This document shows positions 7,481 through 15,882 of a stretch of DNA of 64,000 nucleotides, in pieces. Location of the stretch: NCBI GenBank assembly GCA_038239305.1, contig JBBSEW010000009.1:12586-76585 (forward strand), in the 5' to 3' direction. Source of the stretch: JALYUA01 sp038239305 (GTDB lineage: Bacteria > Acidobacteriota > Thermoanaerobaculia > UBA5066 > Gp7-AA6). The notes below the pieces were generated by a model, which worked only from the letters and a program-made list of their open reading frames with translations, did no database searches and was not told the origin of the DNA. The position numbers and the translations under genes were made by a program. Numbering within the stretch: position 1 is the stretch's first letter; each line of letters opens with the position of its first letter.

Positions 7481-10147
7481 GTGAGCCCCCGTCCGTCTCC
7501 GCGGAAACGAAAACGATCGGCGCCCGGGACGAAAGCCAGGTCGGGCGCGACACGTGGTAGGAACTCCGAGCGCATCCCGCGGACGAAACTGCCGAAAGAA
7601 TCGAACCCGCGCCCGCCCGCGCGCGGGAAGGTTCTCTCCGGAGCGACCCTCCGTCGCGCGATCGCCTGGGCTCCCCTTCTGGTTCTGTTCGCGGAGAACC
7701 TCGTCCTCTTCTCGCGCCACTACTTCGCCGGCGCGGGATTTCCGTGGGACTTCGTCGGCGCCTACTACGCGGCTCCGGCGTTCTGGACACAGGCCGTTCA
7801 GCACGGCATGTTTCCCCAGTGGATGCCGTACCAGTGGCTCGGTTATCCGTTCTTCCTGAACATCCAGACGAGCCTCTTCTACCCGCCGCTGTGGCTCTTC
7901 CCCGCGCTCCACATCCCGTACACACTCCACGCCGCCATCGTCCTGCAGTGTCTCCACGTCCTGGCCGGTTCGCTCGGGATGTATGCCCTGCTGCGCGTCC
8001 TTCTCCGATCGCGCCGCGAGGCGCTCATCGGCGCCTTCGCGTACCAGTTCTTCGGCGGCTTCTTCTCGAACGCCGAGCACGTCGACATCGTGCGGGCCTT
8101 CGCGTTCTCGCCGTGGCTGCTCTACACGCTGAGCATCCGCCGCTCGGATCCCGCGATCCCGCGCCGCCTCCTCGCGGCGCCTCTCGCCATGTTCGCTTTC
8201 GTGACGGGCGCGTACCCGGGAGCGACGCTCGGCGCCTTCGCGGTGGGCGGCGTCTATCCGTTGCTGCAGGCCGCCTTCGCGTCCGCGGGGAAGCCCGGAG
8301 AGCGGCGGCGCTCGGCCATCCGCGTTGCTCTGGCCTTCGCGATGCTCGCGATCGGGATCGGCATGGCCGCGGCCGCTATCGGCCCTCCGCTCCTGTATCG
8401 ACAGGAGTTCGCGCGATCGAACCTGGGCCCTCCGAGCCAGACGACGTTCCGCCTCGCACACTTCGCGGGGCTCGTCCTCATCAACACCGGGCTGCCGGGC
8501 GACATCTCGATGACCTCGACGTTCGTCGGATTCCTCGCCGTGGCCGCGTTCTTTCTCATCCCGTGGCGGGCGCTGCGAGCGATGGGACCGGTCGCCGGAG
8601 TGGCACTCTTCGCGGGCCTCATGGCGGGCGGGCCGGCCAATCCGTTCTACCGGTTCGTGCGCGGAGCGTTTTCCCTTTTCGGATCCTCTCGGTTTCCCAT
8701 CGCGGACTATCGGGGGTGGATCGCCGTGGGCCTCATCGCGTGCGCCGCCTCCTCATTGCGCTCGCTGCGGCGCCGGACCCTTTCCCGCGGAAGAATCATT
8801 TCGGGCCTCGTCGTGCTCGTCGCGTTCACCGGCTGGGCGTTCCCCGTCGCGTACGCCACGGTAGGCTCCTCGCGAAGCATCGCGGCGGCTGTGGCCGCGC
8901 TCGTGGCGTCCGTCGCCGCCGTTCTCCTCTGGCAGGCTCGCCAGGGCCGGCCCTGGAAACTCGCGGTCGCCGGTCTCCTGGCGATCATTGCCCTCGACGC
9001 GGCGCGCATGTACCTGCCGATCCGGGGCGTCTGGATGGTCCCGGACGAGATCGGGGTCTGCCGCACCTTCTGCAAACCGCCCGCGATCATGCATGACCGG
9101 GGTCTGATCGTCGCCCCCGAAGTCCTCGCCGGCTTGAACGGCCCGCGCCCGGCCCGGCTCGAGCTCGGCTTCGACGGCTACAAGGCGAGCGGGTATCTCC
9201 TCGGAACGTTCAACGGTCGGGACAACGGCAACATGCTCCTCGAGTCGAAGCGGGCGATCGACGCGGTGCCATGGACGCGTCGCTACATGCGCGCTGCATG
9301 GATGCCGCTCCTCTTCGACCCGGCCCTCGCAGCGAGAGGCCGGATCCCGGATCCGTCCGCGCGCCCGGAGAGCCTCGTCCCCGGATCGGTGGCCCAGACG
9401 TACTACGGTCTCGACCGGATCACCTACGACGTTCGCCTTCCGCAGCCTGCCCTGTTCGTCGAGAACGAATCCTTCTTTACCGGCTGGACGGCCCGCCTCT
9501 CGGACCGGCCCGAGACCCCGGCGGCGATCGCCATCAACGGAGGCCTTCGGGCGTGGAACCTCCCCGCCGGGCGGTATCGGATGGAAGCGACGTTCCGGCT
9601 GCCGCGGTTTACCGAGCTCGTGGTCCTGATGGCCGGATGCTGGTTCCTGTGGATCGCCGCGCTCGCGCTCCGGTTCCGATTCCGGGGGAAGGAACCGCGC
9701 TGGCCGATGCGTTCGCCCGGACCGCGGAACGCTGCCGCCGCTCTGGCGGTGCTCTGGCTGGGAGCCTCCGCGCTGATGCTCCAGCGGGACTGGAGAAACA
9801 TCTTCGACTATGCGCCCTACGAGATGCCGCCCGCGGAGATGAGGCGCCAGGCGGCCCTGATCGACCGGTTTTCGCCGCACGACGCGCCGATCTTCTACAT
9901 CATGCCCGCCCTCGAGACCTGGAACTCGCGGATGTGGAAGCGCGCCCTGTATCCGCGGCCCGTGTTCTACGTCGAGAATCCATCCGAGACCCGTTCGAAG
10001 TGGTACCTCGATCTTCGCCGCCGACTCGGGATCCACTATGCGCTCTCGATCGGCCATCCTCCCTTCGACCCGGGGTTCCGGTGGAAAAAGGAGCTTCCTT
10101 CTCTGCCCGCCTCGACCGACGTGGCCTGGTTCGGAGAGATGCCGTGA
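7481..10147 (+). CDS. YfhO-like polytopic membrane protein
   Basis: I place the start at the GTG at 7481, 70 bases after the preceding gene, which gives 888 residues. The frame is open further upstream, but only across the antisense-like end of that gene. A basic N-terminal tail (~60 residues) leads into a first transmembrane helix (IAWAPLLVLFAENLVLF). About a dozen hydrophobic segments follow, then an extracytoplasmic domain around residues 500-710 and a final helix pair. The long first loop (WDFVGAYYAAPAFW, MPYQWLGYPFFLNIQTSLFY) resembles YfhO/GT-C membrane glycosyltransferases. Such proteins move sugars from lipid carriers on the outer face of the membrane. It probably acts with the upstream transferase fusion, but the substrate is unknown. 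Confidence 0.75.
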   Translation: MSPRPSPRKRKRSAPGTKARSGATRGRNSERIPRTKLPKESNPRPPARGKVLSGATLRRAIAWAPLLVLFAENLVLFSRHYFAGAGFPWDFVGAYYAAPAFWTQAVQHGMFPQWMPYQWLGYPFFLNIQTSLFYPPLWLFPALHIPYTLHAAIVLQCLHVLAGSLGMYALLRVLLRSRREALIGAFAYQFFGGFFSNAEHVDIVRAFAFSPWLLYTLSIRRSDPAIPRRLLAAPLAMFAFVTGAYPGATLGAFAVGGVYPLLQAAFASAGKPGERRRSAIRVALAFAMLAIGIGMAAAAIGPPLLYRQEFARSNLGPPSQTTFRLAHFAGLVLINTGLPGDISMTSTFVGFLAVAAFFLIPWRALRAMGPVAGVALFAGLMAGGPANPFYRFVRGAFSLFGSSRFPIADYRGWIAVGLIACAASSLRSLRRRTLSRGRIISGLVVLVAFTGWAFPVAYATVGSSRSIAAAVAALVASVAAVLLWQARQGRPWKLAVAGLLAIIALDAARMYLPIRGVWMVPDEIGVCRTFCKPPAIMHDRGLIVAPEVLAGLNGPRPARLELGFDGYKASGYLLGTFNGRDNGNMLLESKRAIDAVPWTRRYMRAAWMPLLFDPALAARGRIPDPSARPESLVPGSVAQTYYGLDRITYDVRLPQPALFVENESFFTGWTARLSDRPETPAAIAINGGLRAWNLPAGRYRMEATFRLPRFTELVVLMAGCWFLWIAALALRFRFRGKEPRWPMRSPGPRNAAAALAVLWLGASALMLQRDWRNIFDYAPYEMPPAEMRRQAALIDRFSPHDAPIFYIMPALETWNSRMWKRALYPRPVFYVENPSETRSKWYLDLRRRLGIHYALSIGHPPFDPGFRWKKELPSLPASTDVAWFGEMP

Positions 10148-11580
10148 CACTTCGGCTGCCGGAGCTCGCGATCGCCGGAGTGCTCGCCGGAGGCTTCGCC
10201 GCCGCCGGGGAGGCTCTGATCGGCCGCGCCCGAAGCATCGTGTCGTGGAACGACTCCTTCCTCGCGGGCCTCGGCGTCTGCACGGCGCTTCTCTTTCCTC
10301 TGTCGGTGCTCGCGCCCCGGTCCGCGCTCACGATCGTCCTGGTCATCCTCGGCGCCGCCATCCTCTTCGCCGTTGGCCGCCGCTTCGGGACCGCTCCGCC
10401 TGCCGCGAATATCCCGCGGCCTCTGCCCGAGCCTCGCGACGCCCTTTCTCTAACCTGCATCCTCGCCGTCGCGCTCATGATCGCCTGCTTCGCCGTCCTG
10501 AACCTCCGGTTCCCGTTTTCCTGGGACGGATTTCAGATCTGGGCCACGAAGGCGATGTCGATGCATCACGAGGGCGGCTTGCGGCCGAGGATGTTTCCCG
10601 ATGCCGACTACGAAGGTCGCGTCGTGGGCTATCCGAACGCCGTGCCCCTGTACGAAGCCCTGCTCTCGGTGCTCCGAGGGGGGTTCGCGTTCGAGGCGGT
10701 CAAGCCGATCTTCCTCGTCTTCTACCTGTCGCTGTCGATCGCATTCCTCGGGCTCGCCCGTGCGATTCTTCCCGAGCGCGGCGCGCTCCTGGCGCTCGCC
10801 CTCCTCCTCGCCATGCCCGGTATCTCCCGCATCCACAACCTGGGCGGGTACGCGGACATGCCGCTCGCGGCCGCGGTCACGGCGGCCGCCGGCGCGTGTG
10901 CGCGATGGCGCCCCGACGCGCGCGCCCGGAGAGCGGCGCCCTGGCTCATCGGATCGCTCGCGCTGATCAAGAACGAAGGAGTTCTCCTCGCCGGGGTTTT
11001 CGCCGTGCTGATCGTGGCGTTCCTCGCCGCCGACGGCGCGGCCGGTCTGCGCGCGGACGGGAAGCGGCTCGTGCGCGGAGGCGCGATCGTCGCGTCACTC
11101 TGCCTCGCCCAGGCGCTCTATGTCCGATGGACGAACAACCCCGACACGACCTACGCGCCGATCGACTGGGCGCATCTCTCTCAGGCGCCGCGGGCGTTGC
11201 CGCCCATCTTCGGCCTCTGCATCCGCGAGCTGCTCGACGCGGACTATTGGATCTTTCTGTGGGCCGCCTTCCCGATCGCCGCGATCGTCGTGGCCGCTCG
11301 CGGTTCGCGGCTCGAGCGAGTCCTGGCTGCCGGCTGCGTGCTCGTTCTCGGCGGCGAGGCCGCAATCTACCTCTTCACGACGTGGGATGTACCCACGCAC
11401 ATCCAGAGCTCCTACACCCGCCTCGCGGAGCACGTCGCGCCGATTGCGATGGTCGTGCTCGTCGCGGGAGCCCGGCGAGGGCTCATTCTCACAGGAGCCC
11501 GGCGCGGGATCGACGCGAAGGAGAACCGCTCAGGGACGCTGGCCGATCAGCAACTGGAAGTCGCTCGGCAGAAGCCCTGA
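10144..11580 (+). CDS. GT-C-like polytopic membrane protein
   Basis: The GTG at 10144 overlaps the TGA of the preceding gene (GTGA), so translation is probably coupled. The product has 478 residues and about ten or more transmembrane segments. The first large loop has FSWDGFQIWATKAMSMHH, the kind of acidic loop found after the first helices of GT-C glycosyltransferases (dolichyl-phosphate-mannose transferase-like families). Later segments include YADMPLAAAVTAAAGA and SLALIKNEGVLLAGVFAVL. The role is inferred as a lipid-linked sugar transferase in the same surface-glycan pathway. The last 51 bases overlap the 3' end of the convergent methyltransferase gene. Confidence 0.75.
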   Translation: MTLRLPELAIAGVLAGGFAAAGEALIGRARSIVSWNDSFLAGLGVCTALLFPLSVLAPRSALTIVLVILGAAILFAVGRRFGTAPPAANIPRPLPEPRDALSLTCILAVALMIACFAVLNLRFPFSWDGFQIWATKAMSMHHEGGLRPRMFPDADYEGRVVGYPNAVPLYEALLSVLRGGFAFEAVKPIFLVFYLSLSIAFLGLARAILPERGALLALALLLAMPGISRIHNLGGYADMPLAAAVTAAAGACARWRPDARARRAAPWLIGSLALIKNEGVLLAGVFAVLIVAFLAADGAAGLRADGKRLVRGGAIVASLCLAQALYVRWTNNPDTTYAPIDWAHLSQAPRALPPIFGLCIRELLDADYWIFLWAAFPIAAIVVAARGSRLERVLAAGCVLVLGGEAAIYLFTTWDVPTHIQSSYTRLAEHVAPIAMVVLVAGARRGLILTGARRGIDAKENRSGTLADQQLEVARQKP

Positions 11581-12438
11581 GTCGATCAACGCGTCCTCGG
11601 CCTGGAAGACGCCCTGGATACAGCGCTCCGCAACCGCGTCGGAAGGCTGGAAGTTGTGGATGATGCCGTTGTACATGAGGTGCTGGATCGTCCCGCCGAG
11701 ATTGCGCCGCTCGATCATCCGGAAGTAGCGCTCGAAGAGCGGAACGATCTCCGCCGACCGGATCGACTCGAAGGGCGAGGCCGCCACGACCTCGGCGACC
11801 GTGGGACGGCCTTCCCAGTCCTTCCGGACGCCCCAGCGCAGCATGCGGTACCGCTCCGGAATGAGGCCGGTGAGCGTGCGCGTCACGTCGATCTGCGCGT
11901 CGGTCCATTGAAACTGCGTCGGACCCACGAACTCCTCGAGGATGAAGAGGCCGCGCGGCGTCAGCGCTCGCAGAACCTGCTCCATGATCGGCTCGAGCTT
12001 CAGGAAGTGGTGGAAGCTGTGGGCCGAGACGATCAGGTCGTAGGCGCCCGGCTCGAGGTCGAGACGATTGGCGTCGCCGACTCGAAACTGGCCGGGCGCT
12101 CCCGCGGCGGACCGGGCCGCCTCGGCCTCTCGGACGCGTTCGTCGCTCGCGTCGAGGCCCTCGATCCGAAGCGTCGATCCGCGGTGGAAGAGATCGACGG
12201 AGAGGGATCCCGATCCGCATCCGAGCTCCATGCTCCGCGTGGCAGGCCCGCCGAGTCGCGTCTTGACCCAGTCCCGCCAGGACTGTCCGTCGATCTGGCC
12301 GCGCTCGCGGTAGCGGGAAAAGACGGCCGGATGATCGAGCCAGGCGTGCATCTCGCGCGTGGCCTCGACGGCGAGGTGCCCTCCCCACTTCTTGCCTTCG
12401 GCGGAGAGCTGCTCGAGGTAGCGGTCGTCGTTTTCCAT
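11530..12438 (-). CDS. SAM-dependent methyltransferase (class I)
   Basis: This 302-residue protein has a Rossmann-type methyltransferase core. The SAM-binding motif I is SMELGCGSGSLSVDLF near residue 68. It is followed by an acidic end of strand 2 (IEGLDASDERV), a motif with DANRLDLEPGAYDLIVS, and SFHHFLKLEPIMEQVLRALTPRG, typical of UbiE/Methyltransf_11-type enzymes. The C-terminal third is longer than usual and may form a substrate cap. It is convergent with the polysaccharide block and overlaps its last gene by 51 bases. The substrate cannot be read from sequence. A sugar or lipid methyltransferase is possible but unproven. Confidence 0.8.
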   Translation of the reverse strand: MENDDRYLEQLSAEGKKWGGHLAVEATREMHAWLDHPAVFSRYRERGQIDGQSWRDWVKTRLGGPATRSMELGCGSGSLSVDLFHRGSTLRIEGLDASDERVREAEAARSAAGAPGQFRVGDANRLDLEPGAYDLIVSAHSFHHFLKLEPIMEQVLRALTPRGLFILEEFVGPTQFQWTDAQIDVTRTLTGLIPERYRMLRWGVRKDWEGRPTVAEVVAASPFESIRSAEIVPLFERYFRMIERRNLGGTIQHLMYNGIIHNFQPSDAVAERCIQGVFQAEDALIDSGLLPSDFQLLIGQRP

Positions 12439-12552
12439 CGGACCCTCGGCGGGGAGAATAGCATCCGAGCGTTGAAATCCCGGCGGCCCGCTATCGGCTA
12501 CGGATCCCGGATCCTGTTGGCCGTGAGCCGTTCCTGGTGAGCGGCCGCCTGA

Positions 12553-12635
12553 TCTTCAGACTTCAGACTTCAGACTTCAGAGACTTCAGACTTCAGAGAC
12601 TTCAGACTTCAGAGACTTCGGACTTCGGATTCCGA
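12553..12635. repeat. Imperfect tandem repeat of ACTTCAG/AGACTTCAG units
   Basis: The gap between the methyltransferase start and the next SLH gene holds about ten copies of the heptamer CTTCAGA, some separated by an extra GA, decaying at the right to CTTCGGA. It lies just beyond the stop of the reverse-strand SLH protein gene. It is much too short in period to be a CRISPR array. The function is unknown. Confidence 0.85.
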
Positions 12636-12661
12636 CTAAGCATCCGGACTACGAATTTTCG

Positions 12662-15600
12662 CTACGGCCCGTACAACGTGAGTCCGAACGTCGTCGTCAG
12701 AAACACGGCCATCTGCCCCCGCGTGACCGGATCGTTCGGGCAGTAATTGACACCGCCGCAGCCCGCCGTGATGCCCCGCAGAGCCAGTTCGTCGACCCAT
12801 GGCGCGAAACCGCTCGAGCACGGCACGTCGAGGAACGTGGCCGTCGTGCACGCCGGCGGCGTGTAGCCGCTTCCCTGCAGCGTCACCAGGAGAAAGACCG
12901 CCATCTGGGCCCGCGTCACGTTCTGGGTCGGGCAGTAGTTTCCGTCTCCGCATCCGGCCGTGACTCCGCGGCCCGCCAGCTCGTTGATCCACGGCGCGAA
13001 CCCGCTCGAGCACGGCACATCGAGAAACACCGGGCTCGTGCAGGCCGGAGGTGTGTAGCCCGCGCCCTCTTTCGAGACGAGGAGGAAGACCGCCATCTGC
13101 TGGCGCGAGACGTTCGAAGCCGGACAGTAGTTGCCCGCGCCGCAGCCCGCGGTCACGGCCTTGTGCAGCAGCGTCTCGACGAACTTGTAGACGCCGCTCG
13201 AGGACGGTGTATCGGCAAAGCTGCCTCCGACATGCAGCAGCCACGTCTTGCCCTCCGGCAGCGACAGTGTCTCGTCGAAGGAGGCGTCCCAGTGTGCCGC
13301 CGGGCGGGTGGCGGGATTCGACACGGAGAACTGATAGCAGTCTGAGCCGCAATCCGACGCACTGCCGGAAGCGAGGCTCGGGTAGGTCGCACCGGCGTCC
13401 GGAAGGACGTACGTCGCACCGGCGGGACCGGTCGGATTCGAGGCCGCGCCGGTGAAGCCGGAGATGAGGCCGCCCGTCGTGTTCTTCCATGTCGGTTTCA
13501 CCAGAACCCGTTCGCCGGGCTCCAGCACGCCGTTCGTGTTCGAAGACGTACCGCTCGTCGAGGAGCCATCGACGGAAAGAGCGAACGGGAGTGGTGTCGG
13601 CGCTCCGGGCGTCACGTTCGGCGTCGGCGTCACGGTCGGAACCGGCGTTCTGGACGGCGTGGTCGTCGGCGTGAAAGTCCTCGTCGGGGTGACAGTGGGC
13701 GTCGGCGTCGCCGTTGGAACGGCGGCGTTGACGGTCAGAATTCCGTTTCCCGTCCTGCACTGCGCGTCGGGATTGCAGATCTGGACGTTCTTCGCGCCCG
13801 TCGTGGCGCCGACCGTGCTGAGGTGCAGCGTCACCGATGTCGGGCTGTTGTGCGTGACGCTGTTCACGGTGACGCCTCCCGAAACGGTGGCGCCGACATG
13901 GAAGAACGGGAGCGCAGGCGCGGGGAGATTCGCGCCCGGATCGTAGAAACCGGATCCGGAGACCGACGTGCCCGTAACAACGACATCCACGGACGCCTGA
14001 CCCGCGGCGACGCCGGCCGGGTGATCGGTGCTTGCCGGTGTGGCGGGCGGCGGAGCGATCAGCTTGACGATGCGATCCGCGTACGAATTCGTGCTGTCGC
14101 AGAATTCCTGCGTCGTCCACATGGTCATGTCGTCCTGAGGGTCGAGGCTCGTGAACGAGTAGTCCCCCCATCGCCGGCTGGAGCCCGAGTTCTGCGGCGG
14201 GTTGTACGCCGTGGAGCTCGCGGTGTAGTCGACGATCGTCCCCGTCGTTCCGAGAGCGTCGCCCGCGAGGCGGCCCACGGTCGAGGCATCGATGTGGAAC
14301 GCGGCTCCGGCCCGGCTGAGGCCGAAAGCGGAGTGCCCCTGCCCCGAGATCATCACGGAGGGAAACCAGTACCAGCGCGCGGCGGCCGCCGTGCTCGCGC
14401 TGTCGAAGATCGTTCCCGACTGGTTGAGAGCCGGCGTGCCGCCCACGGGCACGGTCACGTCGTACCAGCGCGCCGCATCCCGCGCCTGTGCGCCGGAGGA
14501 AGCGACGCCGGCGGCGCTGACGGCGATCGAGTGCGCCGTCCAGAGGTGGCCGTTGCGGACGTGCGCGGCATAGAGACGGTCGTCGATCGAATCGAGCGTG
14601 CCGCCCGCCGTCATGCCGAGGTGCGGAACCGGCTGAGGATACGCGGTGCTCGGAACGGTGATCGCGATGTTCCCCGAAATCGAGGGGGTGCCGCCCGGAT
14701 TCGTGACGCGGCGGAACATCAGCGTCCCGAAACTCGCGTTGTCGACGCCGATGATGTATCCCTCGGTCGCGTCGGGATCGGTGTTGTCCACGCCGCGCGG
14801 GCTGTAGGGGCCCGCGCCGGCCGACGTCGCGAGGCTCGGGAATGCCGTCGACACGATCGGGCCCGCGCCGAGAATCGAGCTCTTGCGGACGACGTAGCCG
14901 TTCGTCCCGGCGAAGCCGCCGGCGGGCGAGAACATGTTGCCGCCCACGTAAAGCGCGTTCGCGTCGATTCCGAGCGAGGGGTAGTCCAGGAAATTCGACG
15001 GGTCCGCGTGGAAGAAGAAGAACGTCCACACGGTGGAGCCCGTGATCGTCCCCGCGCTCGCGGCGCTGCTCACGCCGACCAGCCATCGGTTGGCGGCCGT
15101 GCTCGAGCAGTCGCTCGCGGTGCACGGGACGTCGATGATCGAAACGAACCAGCGTCCCGAGAGACGGTCGTAGCGGACCTGGGGGTCACTCGTGAAGTTG
15201 AGAAGAATCGAGCCGCCGACCGGCGTCATCACGGAGGAGAAGAAAACGTCCGGGTCGGCGTTCAAGACGCCGTCCGCGGCGCCCGTCGCCTTGTTGAAAG
15301 TCCGGAGCCGGCCGTTGACGAATACGAAGAACTGGGTGGGCCCGACTGTGCCCATCGAATCCGGAGGAAACGCTTGCGTATCGGTGAGTGTCGCGCCCGT
15401 GAAGCTCGTGCCGAGAGTCTGCGGGCTGTCCGGCTGCACGGCCGGGCCGGACGTCCGATCGTTGCGGGGCGGCCATTCGGCCGACTCCGGCGAGAACGGG
15501 TTTTGCGGGACGCCGTCGCGATCCACTTCGTGCTCCCGCATGAGCCGGAAGGGACGGGGTCCCTGGAGCTCGAACGACTGCTGCCGACCCATGATGTGGT

Positions 15601-15805
15601 CGACCGACTCCGAGATCCCCATCTCGCCAGTCGTTGGCACGCCCACGGTCGGAGCCGGAAGCGACGCCGCTCCCGCCTGACCGAAGATTCGGATGCTCGC
15701 GGACAGGGGAAGGACCAGACCGAGCACGCACGCGAGCGCGATGAACGATCCCAGGTGGACTCTCGTAACGCCCGATTCAGGCGACCCGCGGCGGTACCGT
15801 TTCAT
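12662..15805 (-). CDS. Large secreted protein with Thr/Pro linker and three SLH-like modules
   Basis: The 1047-residue product begins with a basic region and a signal peptide (residues ~18-45). Residues ~110-600 form a large beta domain with FVFVNGRLRTFNKATGA, DPQVRYDRLSGRWFVSIID and RRWGDYSFTSLDPQDD. These motifs resemble the N-terminal regions of the two giant proteins that follow and suggest a beta-propeller-like fold. Residues ~690-742 are a TPTP-rich linker. Residues ~745-865 are the shared pre-SLH domain (NGVLEPGERVLVKPTWKN, RPAAHWDASFDETLS). Three SLH-like modules fill residues ~866-1047, the last ending in FGLTLYGP. Modules 2 and 3 have the extra PPAC...VPC cysteine pair. No enzyme motif was seen. 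A surface or adhesin role is inferred. Confidence 0.85.
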   Translation of the reverse strand: MKRYRRGSPESGVTRVHLGSFIALACVLGLVLPLSASIRIFGQAGAASLPAPTVGVPTTGEMGISESVDHIMGRQQSFELQGPRPFRLMREHEVDRDGVPQNPFSPESAEWPPRNDRTSGPAVQPDSPQTLGTSFTGATLTDTQAFPPDSMGTVGPTQFFVFVNGRLRTFNKATGAADGVLNADPDVFFSSVMTPVGGSILLNFTSDPQVRYDRLSGRWFVSIIDVPCTASDCSSTAANRWLVGVSSAASAGTITGSTVWTFFFFHADPSNFLDYPSLGIDANALYVGGNMFSPAGGFAGTNGYVVRKSSILGAGPIVSTAFPSLATSAGAGPYSPRGVDNTDPDATEGYIIGVDNASFGTLMFRRVTNPGGTPSISGNIAITVPSTAYPQPVPHLGMTAGGTLDSIDDRLYAAHVRNGHLWTAHSIAVSAAGVASSGAQARDAARWYDVTVPVGGTPALNQSGTIFDSASTAAAARWYWFPSVMISGQGHSAFGLSRAGAAFHIDASTVGRLAGDALGTTGTIVDYTASSTAYNPPQNSGSSRRWGDYSFTSLDPQDDMTMWTTQEFCDSTNSYADRIVKLIAPPPATPASTDHPAGVAAGQASVDVVVTGTSVSGSGFYDPGANLPAPALPFFHVGATVSGGVTVNSVTHNSPTSVTLHLSTVGATTGAKNVQICNPDAQCRTGNGILTVNAAVPTATPTPTVTPTRTFTPTTTPSRTPVPTVTPTPNVTPGAPTPLPFALSVDGSSTSGTSSNTNGVLEPGERVLVKPTWKNTTGGLISGFTGAASNPTGPAGATYVLPDAGATYPSLASGSASDCGSDCYQFSVSNPATRPAAHWDASFDETLSLPEGKTWLLHVGGSFADTPSSSGVYKFVETLLHKAVTAGCGAGNYCPASNVSRQQMAVFLLVSKEGAGYTPPACTSPVFLDVPCSSGFAPWINELAGRGVTAGCGDGNYCPTQNVTRAQMAVFLLVTLQGSGYTPPACTTATFLDVPCSSGFAPWVDELALRGITAGCGGVNYCPNDPVTRGQMAVFLTTTFGLTLYGP

Positions 15806-15882
15806 GGCCGGGTTACTCCGATCTGTTTCTTCGCTCCGAGTCTGTCACCGAAACCGGAGTCTGCACGGATTCCCGCCACGGC

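Noticed and set aside
12553..12635. Possible CRISPR-like array
   Set aside because: The units are 7-9 bases with no unique spacers and no cas genes nearby. It is a simple tandem repeat.
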